A stretch of DNA of 42,308 nt from a bacterium (GCA_023246195.1 JAHFIW010000008.1:1-42308); one strand, 5' to 3'. Shown: positions 19,779 through 28,817, counted from the stretch's first letter. The notes: generated by a model not told the origin, from the letters alone. Program-made: numbers and translations.

Positions 19779-20564
19779 CTTTGCATCGATTTGAGACCTC
19801 GACATTTTTTTAAGTTCAGAAATGATCTTCTTGTTGCTGATCATCTCCGGAAAGAAAAAGCATCCATTCCTATTTTCTGGCGGCACGACCCTATCGACCA
19901 GAGACTCGCCTTCGCCATGACCGCAGTGTACTTGGTGCACATATTCTTTTACGAATTGGTCCCCGGCAAATTCATCGTAGAGAATGACCAAACCATTACT
20001 TAGACCGAAAGAGTTCCGTGAACCATGCCCCACAAAGTACATCCGCTTTACCGACGTATTTACCATCAAGCCTCGCACATCATCGATGCTGGCTCTGAGG
20101 TAAAATGATACGTCATTTTCCTTGAGGTCAATTAGTTCACATAGTGCGACCATTTCTTCATAAGACCAATGCGCACGAATCCAGCCCTCAAGAAATGAGT
20201 AATCAGGGAAAGCAACGATTACGGATGTCTCACTTGGAATGTTTTGCTTATATTTCTTTTTCTGCAGATATTTCAGCAACTTAATTTCGTCCCAGAAAAT
20301 GTATGCGGCACCAAATGAGCCGAATAACGTTAGGGCCCACTCCTCTCGCAGGATGGCAATCCGAAAAAGCGTAACAGCCAATAATCCGAGATGGAGGATG
20401 GACAGGAAACCGACAAGGATGGCTATTTCGGTCCACGACAAAGGGTGCGCCACAAGACGCCCAAGAAAAATCGTGGATAGCAGCAATATTAAAATGAGCC
20501 CATCAGCCGCGATGATAATTGCGCACACGTAAAAGCGGATTTTTTCCGACAGGTTCTTAAACAT
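19761..20564 (-). CDS. Membrane protein (about 2 TM) with a cytosolic caspase/CHAT-like His-Cys domain (putative)
   Basis: Hydrophobic segments at about residues 12-35 and 45-70; MYFVGHGSRNSFGLSNGLVILYDEF...EYVHQVHCGHGEGESL gives a H180/C214 dyad pattern. Confidence 0.6.
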   Translation of the reverse strand: MFKNLSEKIRFYVCAIIIAADGLILILLLSTIFLGRLVAHPLSWTEIAILVGFLSILHLGLLAVTLFRIAILREEWALTLFGSFGAAYIFWDEIKLLKYLQKKKYKQNIPSETSVIVAFPDYSFLEGWIRAHWSYEEMVALCELIDLKENDVSFYLRASIDDVRGLMVNTSVKRMYFVGHGSRNSFGLSNGLVILYDEFAGDQFVKEYVHQVHCGHGEGESLVDRVVPPENRNGCFFFPEMISNKKIISELKKMSRSQIDAKKKAAH

Positions 20565-20575
20565 CCGAGAACAGA

Positions 20576-22333
20576 TTACTCTGCTGTTTCTTCTCCAACA
20601 TGCTTTTCATCCACCGCAATAAACCCACCCTGCGCCCGCAATAACCCAGCATAAGCCCCATTCTTAGCGGCCAACTCCTCATGCCGCCCAGACTCCACAA
20701 TCCGCCCGTCCTTCAAAACGAGGATCACATCCGCGTCCTGTACCGTCCTCAGACGATGCGCGATGATGAACGTCGTTCGCCCCTTCATCAGCGCATCAAG
20801 CGAGTGCCGCACGGACTCCTCGGTCTTGCTGTCCAGGTGGGCGGTGGGCTCGTCGAGCACGATGATCTTGGGTTTGCGCAAGAAGGCTCGCGCCAGGGCC
20901 ACGCGTTGGCGTTCGCCGCCGGAGAGCTTCAGGCCGCGTTCGCCGACGACCGTTTCCAATCCGTCGGGCAGCGCGGCCACGAATGCCTCCAGGCTGGCGA
21001 GGCGGATGGCTTCGCGGATTTCTTCGTCGGTGGCGTCGGGACGGCCGTAGCGGATGTTGAAGCCGAGGGTTTCGTGGAAGAGGGTCAGGTCTTGGGGGAC
21101 GTAGGCCATCTGTTGGCGCAGCGACACCAGCTTGATTTCGGCGACATTGCGACCGTCCACCAAAATCTGGCCTGACTGCGGCAGGTAGTAGCGACCGAGC
21201 AGATCGACCATGGTGGTCTTGCCCTCGCCGGACTCGCCGACGATGGCCACCCGCTGGCCGGCTTTGATGGCGAAGGAGACGTCTTCGAGAGTCGCTTTGT
21301 CTTCGCGGTAGCGGAAGCGGATGTTTTTGAACTCAACGTCGCCGTGCAAATCGACGGCTTCACCGCTGGCAAAGTCCTCGGCAGGCTCCGCCTCGATCTG
21401 TTCGATGTCCTTGAGTGCGGGTGACAGGCGCATCACGGCGCGGAACTGCCACTGACAGTAGCGGACATAGCCGAAGACGGCGAAAGTGTAGGCGGTGATG
21501 GTAGTGACGCGGCCGAAGGTGAAACGGCCGGACTTGAAGTCGGCGACGGCCACCAGCAGCGCGGCAAACGAACCGACGGCGATGATGAAGTTCTGCACGT
21601 TGAGCACGCGCTTATCGAGCGCGAAGTCCTTCATGACGATGGCCCTGAATTCGTCGCTGTGCTTTTTCAACGTCGTCTCCACCAGTTCCTCGTTGGTAGT
21701 GGACTTCACCACCAGGGCGTTGCGCACCGAATCCCAACCGAAGGAAGACATCTTGCGGTCGGCCTTGTTCCAAGCGTCGCGCGTGGCGAGCACCTTCGGC
21801 AAGACGGCGTAGGTGTAGCCCATGAATGCGGAGACGGACAGCAGCAGCGCGACCGAGATGCGCCAATCAAGGTAGGCGATGTACCCGAGGATGCCGACCA
21901 GCGCCAACAGCGCGGGCCAGAGATCAAAGATGATGCCGCTGATGACGTTCTCGATGTCCCAGCGCAAGCGCATCACCTTGTCGGTGGTTTCGCCGCTCTT
22001 CTTGCCATAGTGAAAGGCCAGCGGTTTGTTGAGCACCGTCACGATCATCCGGCGCACCAAGCCCTCGGCGGCGTTGGAGGACACCCTTTGGCCACGCTCG
22101 GACGTGAAGGCTCGCAGCTGCTCCGAAACCACACGCATCGCGAACCAGGCGAACAGGAAGCCCGCAGCGGCGATGAACGTCGCGCCGCTCCTGGCCAAGT
22201 CGAACCCGCGTCCCATGGCGATGGGCGCGATCGTATCGAGGCCGGCGGTCACCACGGACAAGGCCGTGAAGGCCGTGATGACGCCGGCGTAGGGTTTGAG
22301 TTCCTTTTTAAGGAAGCGGACGATAGGAAGCAT
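20576..22333 (-). CDS. ABC transporter, fused permease/ATPase (MsbA-like exporter)
   Basis: [56 protein letters not shown]. Confidence 0.95.
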   Translation of the reverse strand: MLPIVRFLKKELKPYAGVITAFTALSVVTAGLDTIAPIAMGRGFDLARSGATFIAAAGFLFAWFAMRVVSEQLRAFTSERGQRVSSNAAEGLVRRMIVTVLNKPLAFHYGKKSGETTDKVMRLRWDIENVISGIIFDLWPALLALVGILGYIAYLDWRISVALLLSVSAFMGYTYAVLPKVLATRDAWNKADRKMSSFGWDSVRNALVVKSTTNEELVETTLKKHSDEFRAIVMKDFALDKRVLNVQNFIIAVGSFAALLVAVADFKSGRFTFGRVTTITAYTFAVFGYVRYCQWQFRAVMRLSPALKDIEQIEAEPAEDFASGEAVDLHGDVEFKNIRFRYREDKATLEDVSFAIKAGQRVAIVGESGEGKTTMVDLLGRYYLPQSGQILVDGRNVAEIKLVSLRQQMAYVPQDLTLFHETLGFNIRYGRPDATDEEIREAIRLASLEAFVAALPDGLETVVGERGLKLSGGERQRVALARAFLRKPKIIVLDEPTAHLDSKTEESVRHSLDALMKGRTTFIIAHRLRTVQDADVILVLKDGRIVESGRHEELAAKNGAYAGLLRAQGGFIAVDEKHVGEETAE

Positions 22334-22399
22334 ATAGGGTGGGGGAACTGACGATTTTCTAGTAATTACGTGGGATTGTCAACACTTCGCACGACGAAG

Positions 22400-22426
22400 A
22401 AAAAAGCCGCCATGAGTACCGGCGGC
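22400..22426 (-). terminator. Intrinsic terminator (minus strand) after the nucleotide cassette
   Basis: Minus strand GCCGCC-ggtactcat-GGCGGCTTTTTTC. Confidence 0.8.
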
Positions 22427-22449
22427 CCTTTGTTGTCAGGCGCGATTCA

Positions 22450-23049
22450 TCAGCCTGCGGTGTCCATGAGAACATCGTGGACGTTCTTTTTCGCGGACCT
22501 CTCCACAATGACCCGCGCGGTCTGCGCGACAGTACCGTTGTTGCGAGCAATGAACGCATTTTCCTTGCCGCTGAACAATTGCCGAAACTCCGCCTCATTC
22601 GTGATCGCGTCTTCGTGGATGCCGCTCGAATCAAGAGAGCGAACCCTGCCCGTTGCTCGGATATCGTGGTCCCTCCTTCGCAGCACCGCTTCCTTCGGCG
22701 AGCTGATCAGGCAGTATGCCCGAGCATGGCGCAGGAAAGAGTCGTGCCACATGCGCTCACGGCTCACGACGCCGTTCCGCCGGATACAGGCCACCAGATG
22801 CATCTCGCAAACGACCAGTGATGCCCGCTGATGCGCCGTGAACGCCTCGGTCAGCGCAACGCGTAGCGCATCGCGCTTTACGTAGGCGGGCATCCTTTCC
22901 AGCTCATCACGCGAAACGTCGCCAAAGGCGCGGCGAAGCACTTCTGAACTTGAGAGACGTACCGACCCTTTGACCATGCTGATCACATGACCCGCGACGG
23001 TTGATTTCCCGACGCCGTTGATGCCGAACAGAAAGCACACGTTCTTCAT
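22450..23049 (-). CDS. P-loop (adenylate/dNMP-kinase-like) nucleotide kinase
   Basis: VCFLFGINGVGKSTVAGHVI Walker A; RLSSSEVLRRAF; 199 aa single domain. Confidence 0.75.
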   Translation of the reverse strand: MKNVCFLFGINGVGKSTVAGHVISMVKGSVRLSSSEVLRRAFGDVSRDELERMPAYVKRDALRVALTEAFTAHQRASLVVCEMHLVACIRRNGVVSRERMWHDSFLRHARAYCLISSPKEAVLRRRDHDIRATGRVRSLDSSGIHEDAITNEAEFRQLFSGKENAFIARNNGTVAQTARVIVERSAKKNVHDVLMDTAG

Positions 23050-23112
23050 GACTGCCTCCTCGCCCTGAATGGGCGCCAGCCGCGTCGTCTCTGCGACGGC
23101 GCGGAACGGCGA

Positions 23113-24021
23113 CTATTCAGCTGCGGCAATCCTCTCCAGATATTCGGCGAGGGCGGGTACTTCGGAAGTGCGCCCGCGTTCTTCCGGCGGCATTTCCGCA
23201 TAAGTGAGACCTGCGACGTTTGCAGCGGTCGTCGGAATCAGGATTTTGTCCATCGGATAGGACGGATACGTACCGCGCGGATCGGTGGCGAATCGCACCG
23301 GCACGGTACTTACTTCCACGGACATCTGATATCCGTCAAAGAACGCGGCGGCGTTGCGGCGGCTCCCGTTGCGGTTCTCTACGCCGACCAGCAGACGCAG
23401 CAACCCCTCCGGCTTCAGCTTGGTAGCCGCTTGTTTGGAATTGGGGCCGGGGAAACCATCGTAGGCATCCATGAAGATGCCGCCGTCCGTGCACAACACC
23501 GGCCGACGAACGATGGCATAGGAACGCCGCGCCTTGTCCTCGGCGATCGTTTCGATGTCATCGTGTTTCAGTTCCGGGACATCGAAGTCGCAGCCGTGCA
23601 GATGCTGGTGATGAACCGCCGTTCGCATTTCAAGCAGCTTCATCGGATTGCCGGTGACGAAGTACACGGAGTCCGGGAAGGGGCGATGGAAGGTGACCAG
23701 GGTGATGCCTGCGCCTTCGATGCTGTCCAAATCGACTTGTGCGGTCGGCACCCAACCGAGCGCGCGCATAGACTCGCGGATCCACGTCGGATGCAGCCCT
23801 TTTCCAAAAGACGAACGTTCGTAGTCGAAAATCGCATAATTGCCGAGGCGTGATCGGCGCGTGAGGTCGGCCATGAGCAACAATGCGTCGGCTTTGCTCG
23901 TTGCAGAGACCAGTGTTCCGCGCGAGGTCAAAACGTCTTCGCCCCGCACGACCGAAAGCAACGTCTCAAAACGCAACCCGCTTTCTTTCCGCATTTCTTC
24001 TTCGGTCATTTTGGCGTTCAT
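23113..24021 (-). CDS. Non-canonical purine NTP pyrophosphatase (Ham1/RdgB/ITPase) family domain with extra N-terminal domain of about 115 aa
   Basis: VYFVTGNPMKLLEMR...VLCTDGGIFMDAYDGFPGPNSKQA matches Ham1 motifs, starting only at about residue 119. Confidence 0.8.
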   Translation of the reverse strand: MNAKMTEEEMRKESGLRFETLLSVVRGEDVLTSRGTLVSATSKADALLLMADLTRRSRLGNYAIFDYERSSFGKGLHPTWIRESMRALGWVPTAQVDLDSIEGAGITLVTFHRPFPDSVYFVTGNPMKLLEMRTAVHHQHLHGCDFDVPELKHDDIETIAEDKARRSYAIVRRPVLCTDGGIFMDAYDGFPGPNSKQAATKLKPEGLLRLLVGVENRNGSRRNAAAFFDGYQMSVEVSTVPVRFATDPRGTYPSYPMDKILIPTTAANVAGLTYAEMPPEERGRTSEVPALAEYLERIAAAE

Positions 24022-24791
24022 ATCGCAAAGGCCATAGCAGGCGCAGGTCGTGACGCATTAAGCGCCGCGCGTTCGTTAAGGTACGTGCTGACTGTCTCCA
24101 ATGCCGCGTCGTAGGTGTTCTGGTAGATGTGCCCGTCGGTAATCATGCCGTCGATGAATCCCATCCGCACGGGCTTCGCAAGCGATACGGAGAGCCGTCG
24201 TCCCACTTCTTGTGCCAGAAGCGAGAACACCACCAAATCACTGACGTTCTTTTGGAAGACGTCCTGCGAGCGCATGTTGTAGACGGTGTTCAGAACGTAA
24301 CCGTCGCCTGACGGGCGAAGACGGAACTGCAACGAGACGATGCAGGGCAGATAGTCGTTATACGGGGAGTCGAGCACCTTGCCGTAGTCTTCGTACGTCG
24401 GGAAAACCATCACCGCCTTCTTGGATTCCGGTATTTCCGTCAGACGCTTCACCACGAAGTCGATCATGCGTCCTTCATGCAGGCGCGCGTGGTAGCTTTT
24501 CGCGCCGACCCGGAAGTTCGGCGTAACGTCGAAGTCCTCCATGACGGGGGATTCAAACACCAGTCGCCGCATCTTCTCGATGTTGGCCGCGTTGCCGAAG
24601 CGTTCCACCAGCGCGTCTCGCTCGCCGTGCGAACGCACCTTGAGCCGAAGCATCGGCAACGCGAACCGACCGCGGTTCTCGTCCGGATCGTAACTTCCGT
24701 TCTTCAACACGCATTCGACCGCCGCCAACCAAGCCTCACCGATGGTGTCGCCGGCTACGGAGTAGCCGAAGCACTCATGAAAACTGATCAT
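24018..24791 (-). CDS. Thymidylate synthase-fold protein, predicted (d)CMP hydroxymethylase
   Basis: DTIGEAWLAAVECVLKNG; SYHARLHEGRMIDFVVKRLTEIPESKKAVMVF; YLPC(150)IVSLQF; MRSQDVFQKNVSD(185)L; TDGHIYQN. ThyA active-site order with Asp instead of Asn at the N177-equivalent. Confidence 0.72.
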   Translation of the reverse strand: MISFHECFGYSVAGDTIGEAWLAAVECVLKNGSYDPDENRGRFALPMLRLKVRSHGERDALVERFGNAANIEKMRRLVFESPVMEDFDVTPNFRVGAKSYHARLHEGRMIDFVVKRLTEIPESKKAVMVFPTYEDYGKVLDSPYNDYLPCIVSLQFRLRPSGDGYVLNTVYNMRSQDVFQKNVSDLVVFSLLAQEVGRRLSVSLAKPVRMGFIDGMITDGHIYQNTYDAALETVSTYLNERAALNASRPAPAMAFAI

Positions 24792-24817
24792 AAGATGTTG
24801 TGGATAAGTACGAGCTA

Positions 24818-24846
24818 GTCGTAGCAGGGTACTAAAATACTGTCAA
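24818..24846 (-). promoter_or_regulatory. Sigma70-type promoter for the nucleotide cassette
   Basis: Minus strand TTGACA-N17-TACGAC, about 27 bp upstream of the ATG at 24791. Confidence 0.6.
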
Positions 24847-25105
24847 GAGTCTGACAATTTATTATCAGAAAAGTGATGTATACTGATACATATTTCTTCC
24901 CGCAAACGTCTCTCGTCCGCTGCGACCAACACACCCGTGTTTGCGACGACTCCGCATATTTATGCCCTTTTTGACCAAAAAAAGGGGAGAAAAGAACCAT
25001 TTTTTTCAACAATTTAGCTTTATTGTCAATACATCAAGCGCGTGGCACAATGACCGTGGTTCTCGGACCGTTTTTTCGTGTTTTATGCACAGGCAGTAAT
25101 GGCAT

Positions 25106-26428
25106 ATGTTGGACATCAAAATCATCAGGGAAAACCCGGAGACGGTGAAAGCCGCGGCCAAGAACAAACGCGTGAACGTCGACGTGGACGCCGTCGTCTC
25201 GCTGGATCTGGAGCGCCGCAAGCTGCAGCAAGAATCGGAAACGCTGAAAGCCGAACAGAATCGCGCCTCGGCCGAGATTGCCAAACTTTCTGCCGAAGAA
25301 CGCCCGAGCAAACTCGAGGCGGTCAAAAAGATGAAGGAGACTTTTAAGCTGCTCGAGGAAAAACTGGTGGCGATTGAAACCGAGCTGCTCCCGCTGCTTT
25401 TGAAACTCCCCAACATTCCCACCGACGACACGCCGGTCGGCCCGGACGAATCCGGCAACGTGGTCTTGCGCCAAGTCGGCACCGTTCCCGTTTTTTCATA
25501 TCCTGTCCGCGACCACGTCGAACTCGGCAAAATGCACGACATCATCGACAACGACCTCGGCGCGAAAGTTGCCGGCGCACGCTTTACCTACTTGAAGGGC
25601 GATTTGGTCCTGCTTCAGCAGGCCATGATCAACTACGCCTTCTCGCTGCTCACCGACCGCGGCGCGCTTGAACGCATCATCGCCGAAGCCGGCCTGAAAG
25701 TCGCCGACACGCCGTTCGTGCCGATCGTCCCGCCACTGATGATCAAGCCTGACGTCTACCAGCGCATGGCCCGCCTTGAACCGCGCGAAGAGCGCTATCA
25801 CATCCCCAGCGACGATTTGTATCTGATCGGCAGCGCCGAACACACCCTCGGTCCGATTCACATGGACGAAGCCATAGACGAAACCCGCCTGCCACTGCGC
25901 TACGTCGCTGCCACCGCCGCCTTCCGCCGCGAAGCCGGATCCTACGGCAAGGACACGCGAGGCATCATCCGCCTGCACCAGTTTGACAAGATTGAGATGG
26001 AATCGTTTTCCGCGCCGGAGCAGTCGCGAGGAGAACATGATTTCTTCGTGGCCGTGCAGGAACATATCTGCACCTCGTTCGGCGTGCCGTATCAGGTGGT
26101 GCAGTCCTGCACCGGCGACCTCGGAGATCCGAATGCGCGCAAAATCGACATTGAGTGCTGGATGCCGGGACAGGGGACTTACAGGGAGACCCACTCTGCA
26201 GACTACATGACCGACTATCAGACTCGACGACTCGCCACGCGCGTGAAGCGACGCGAGGGCGGCAACGACATGGCACACACCAACGACGCAACCTGCATCG
26301 CCATCGGGCGAATGCTCGTCGCGGTGATGGAAAATCATCAGCGCGAGGATGGCAGCATCGCGGTTCCGGAAGTGCTCGTCCCCTATATGTTGGGACGCAC
26401 GGTTATCGGGGCTCCCAAGAGCGCATAA
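25106..26428 (+). CDS. serS: Seryl-tRNA synthetase
   Basis: MLDIKIIRENPETVKAAAKNK coiled-coil arm; class II motifs (LYLIGSAEHTLGPIHMDEAID, AAFRREAGSYGKDTRGIIRLHQFDKIE). Confidence 0.96.
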   Translation: MLDIKIIRENPETVKAAAKNKRVNVDVDAVVSLDLERRKLQQESETLKAEQNRASAEIAKLSAEERPSKLEAVKKMKETFKLLEEKLVAIETELLPLLLKLPNIPTDDTPVGPDESGNVVLRQVGTVPVFSYPVRDHVELGKMHDIIDNDLGAKVAGARFTYLKGDLVLLQQAMINYAFSLLTDRGALERIIAEAGLKVADTPFVPIVPPLMIKPDVYQRMARLEPREERYHIPSDDLYLIGSAEHTLGPIHMDEAIDETRLPLRYVAATAAFRREAGSYGKDTRGIIRLHQFDKIEMESFSAPEQSRGEHDFFVAVQEHICTSFGVPYQVVQSCTGDLGDPNARKIDIECWMPGQGTYRETHSADYMTDYQTRRLATRVKRREGGNDMAHTNDATCIAIGRMLVAVMENHQREDGSIAVPEVLVPYMLGRTVIGAPKSA

Positions 26429-26500
26429 TGCCCACTCTCGGTACGCGGGGGTGACGGGGGCGGTGGTACTATCGCATGGTTTAGCTGACTTAGATCGCCT

Positions 26501-27646
26501 ATGAAAGTGCGGCCCTACAAAACCTGGGTTGAGGTTTCCAAGAGCGCATTGCTGCACAACGCCCTGGTTTTGAAGTCTGCGGCGGGGCGCAAGACGCTGC
26601 TCATGTCGGTGATCAAATCGAATGCGTACGGACATGGCATTTCGGAAACTGTACGCGCGCTCGCGAAGGGACCGACGGATTGGTTTGGCGTCGACTCTTT
26701 GCGTGAAGCTGAACTGATTCGTGAGGCCGGCACTCATAAGCCGGTGCTCGTGCTTGGCTATACGCCGTTCAGCGACGCACTGCGTGCGGTTCGCCAGGGC
26801 TTCAGCCTCACCGTGTACAATCGCGAGAACGTCGCGGAAATTTCCGAGGTCGCTACTGCAAAACGGCCGGCGAAGATCCATCTCAAATTGGAAACCGGCA
26901 CTTCACGCCAAGGACTTCTCGCGAAAGACCTTCCGTCTTTTCTCATCTTTCTCAAAAAGCACAAAAACGTTATTCTTGAAGGCGTCTCTACGCATTACGC
27001 CAACATCGAAGACACTACTGATTCCGCCTATGCGCTAGGGCAGTTGGAACGATTTTTAACGATGCTCTCGACCGTGAAGCGTGCGGGGTTCAATCCTTCG
27101 GTGGTGCACACGGCTTGCAGTGCGGCGACGTTGCTTTTTCCGGAGACGCACTTCAGCATGGTGCGGGCGGGAATCGCGCAATACGGATTATGGCCCTCCA
27201 AAGAAACGAGGGTTTCGGCAAAGCAGAAGGGGAAGACGGCCGCTTTGATTCCGGCGCTTTCTTGGAAGACCGTCATCGCGCAGGTGAAGTCGTTGCCGGC
27301 GGGCGCGCATGTGAGCTATGGGCTTACTGAACGGTTGGCTCGCGAGTCCAAGGTGGCGGTGGTTCCGGTCGGGTACTGGGACGGGTTTGACCGCAAGCTT
27401 TCTTCCGTGGGGCACGTGCTGGTGCGCGGCAAGCGCGCCAAGGTGCTTGGACGCGTCTGCATGAACATGTTCGTCATCGACGTCACTGACATCGCCGGCG
27501 TGCGCGTTGAAGACGAAGTCGTTCTGATCGGCACGCAGGGCAAGGACGCCATCAGCGCGGAAGATCTGGCCTCGGCGGTCGGCACCATCAACTATGAAAT
27601 AGTCACGCGCATCAATCCGCTGATTCCTCGCGTCTTGGTTCCTTGA
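26501..27646 (+). CDS. alr: Alanine racemase
   Basis: TWVEVSKSALLHNALVL, VIKSNAYGHG (PLP lysine), KVLGRVCMNMFVIDVTD. Confidence 0.95.
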   Translation: MKVRPYKTWVEVSKSALLHNALVLKSAAGRKTLLMSVIKSNAYGHGISETVRALAKGPTDWFGVDSLREAELIREAGTHKPVLVLGYTPFSDALRAVRQGFSLTVYNRENVAEISEVATAKRPAKIHLKLETGTSRQGLLAKDLPSFLIFLKKHKNVILEGVSTHYANIEDTTDSAYALGQLERFLTMLSTVKRAGFNPSVVHTACSAATLLFPETHFSMVRAGIAQYGLWPSKETRVSAKQKGKTAALIPALSWKTVIAQVKSLPAGAHVSYGLTERLARESKVAVVPVGYWDGFDRKLSSVGHVLVRGKRAKVLGRVCMNMFVIDVTDIAGVRVEDEVVLIGTQGKDAISAEDLASAVGTINYEIVTRINPLIPRVLVP

Positions 27647-27650
27647 ACTT

Positions 27651-28817
27651 ATGGCCAGCCAAAAACTTTCGCAGAAAAAAAATTCCAAGAACAAGAAGAA
27701 AATTTGCGTTGCCGTCGTTTTTGGCGGCATGTCAGGCGAGCACGAGGTTTCGTTGCGGTCCGCGGCCTCGATTATCGCCGCGCTCGACAAGTCAAAGTAT
27801 GAAGTGCTGCCCGTGCGCGTCGAGAAGACCGGGCGCTGGACGGTCGACGCGCAGATGCTGGCCGCGCCCGACAAAGCCACATCGCTTAAGGGCAAGTCTT
27901 CGGAACGCGAAACGCGCATTCTCGCACCGGGCACTTCTCGCGGCGTCCTGCTCTCCGGCGACGCGGCGACCGCGGAACGCGTCGACGTGGTGTTTCCCAT
28001 CGTCCACGGCAGCGGCGGCGAGGACGGCGCCTTGCAGGGCCTGATGGAGCTGGCTGGCCTGCCCTACGTGGGCAGCGGCATCTTGGGTTCGGCCATCGGC
28101 ATGGACAAGGTGACGCAAAAGAAGCTTCTGGAACGCGACGGCTTTCCGGTAGCGCCGTATGTGCATTTTCGCGCCTCGGACTGGAAGCAAAATGCCACGA
28201 CCATCGTCAGCGACATCGAGAAGACGCTCGGCTATCCGTGCTTCGTAAAGCCGGCCAACCTCGGCTCGTCGGTCGGCGTTTCCAAGGCGCACCATCGCAA
28301 GGAACTACGTGCCGGCATCGAAGACGCGCTCTCGTACGACACCAAGGTCGTAGTCGAGAAGGCCATACTGAACTGCCGCGAGATCGAATGCGGCGTGCTC
28401 GGCAACGACAAGCCTCACGCTTCGGTGCTCGGCGAGATCATCCCTTCCAACGAATTTTACGACTACGCCGCAAAGTATCTGGACGGCAAATCCAAAGTCA
28501 TCATTCCGGCAGACCTCCCAAAAGTGCTGACCGAGAACATCCGCACCATGGCGGTGCAGGCCTTCCGTTCGCTGGACACGGCCGGATTTGCCCGAGCCGA
28601 CTTCTTCGTGGAACGCACCACCAACGAGGTCTATATCAATGAGGTAAATACGCTTCCGGGCTTCACCAGCATCAGCATGTTCCCGATGCTGTGGGAGGCG
28701 AGCGGCGTATCGTATCCCGAGCTGCTCGACAGGCTCATCGACATGGCGCTTGCACGCGACAAGGAGCGCAGCGAACTCAAACGCAGCTTCACGCCGCCCG
28801 CACCCAAACGCGCATGA
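27651..28817 (+). CDS. ddl: D-alanine--D-alanine ligase
   Basis: VAVVFGGMSGEHEVSLRSA, FPIVHGSGGEDGALQGLMELAGLPYVGSGILGSAIGMDK, YINEVNTLPGFTSISMFP. Confidence 0.96.
   Translation: MASQKLSQKKNSKNKKKICVAVVFGGMSGEHEVSLRSAASIIAALDKSKYEVLPVRVEKTGRWTVDAQMLAAPDKATSLKGKSSERETRILAPGTSRGVLLSGDAATAERVDVVFPIVHGSGGEDGALQGLMELAGLPYVGSGILGSAIGMDKVTQKKLLERDGFPVAPYVHFRASDWKQNATTIVSDIEKTLGYPCFVKPANLGSSVGVSKAHHRKELRAGIEDALSYDTKVVVEKAILNCREIECGVLGNDKPHASVLGEIIPSNEFYDYAAKYLDGKSKVIIPADLPKVLTENIRTMAVQAFRSLDTAGFARADFFVERTTNEVYINEVNTLPGFTSISMFPMLWEASGVSYPELLDRLIDMALARDKERSELKRSFTPPAPKRA

Noticed and set aside
25496-26881. 461-aa minus ORF antisense to serS and alr
   Set aside because: Spans two real genes on the other strand; His/Arg-rich shadow composition.
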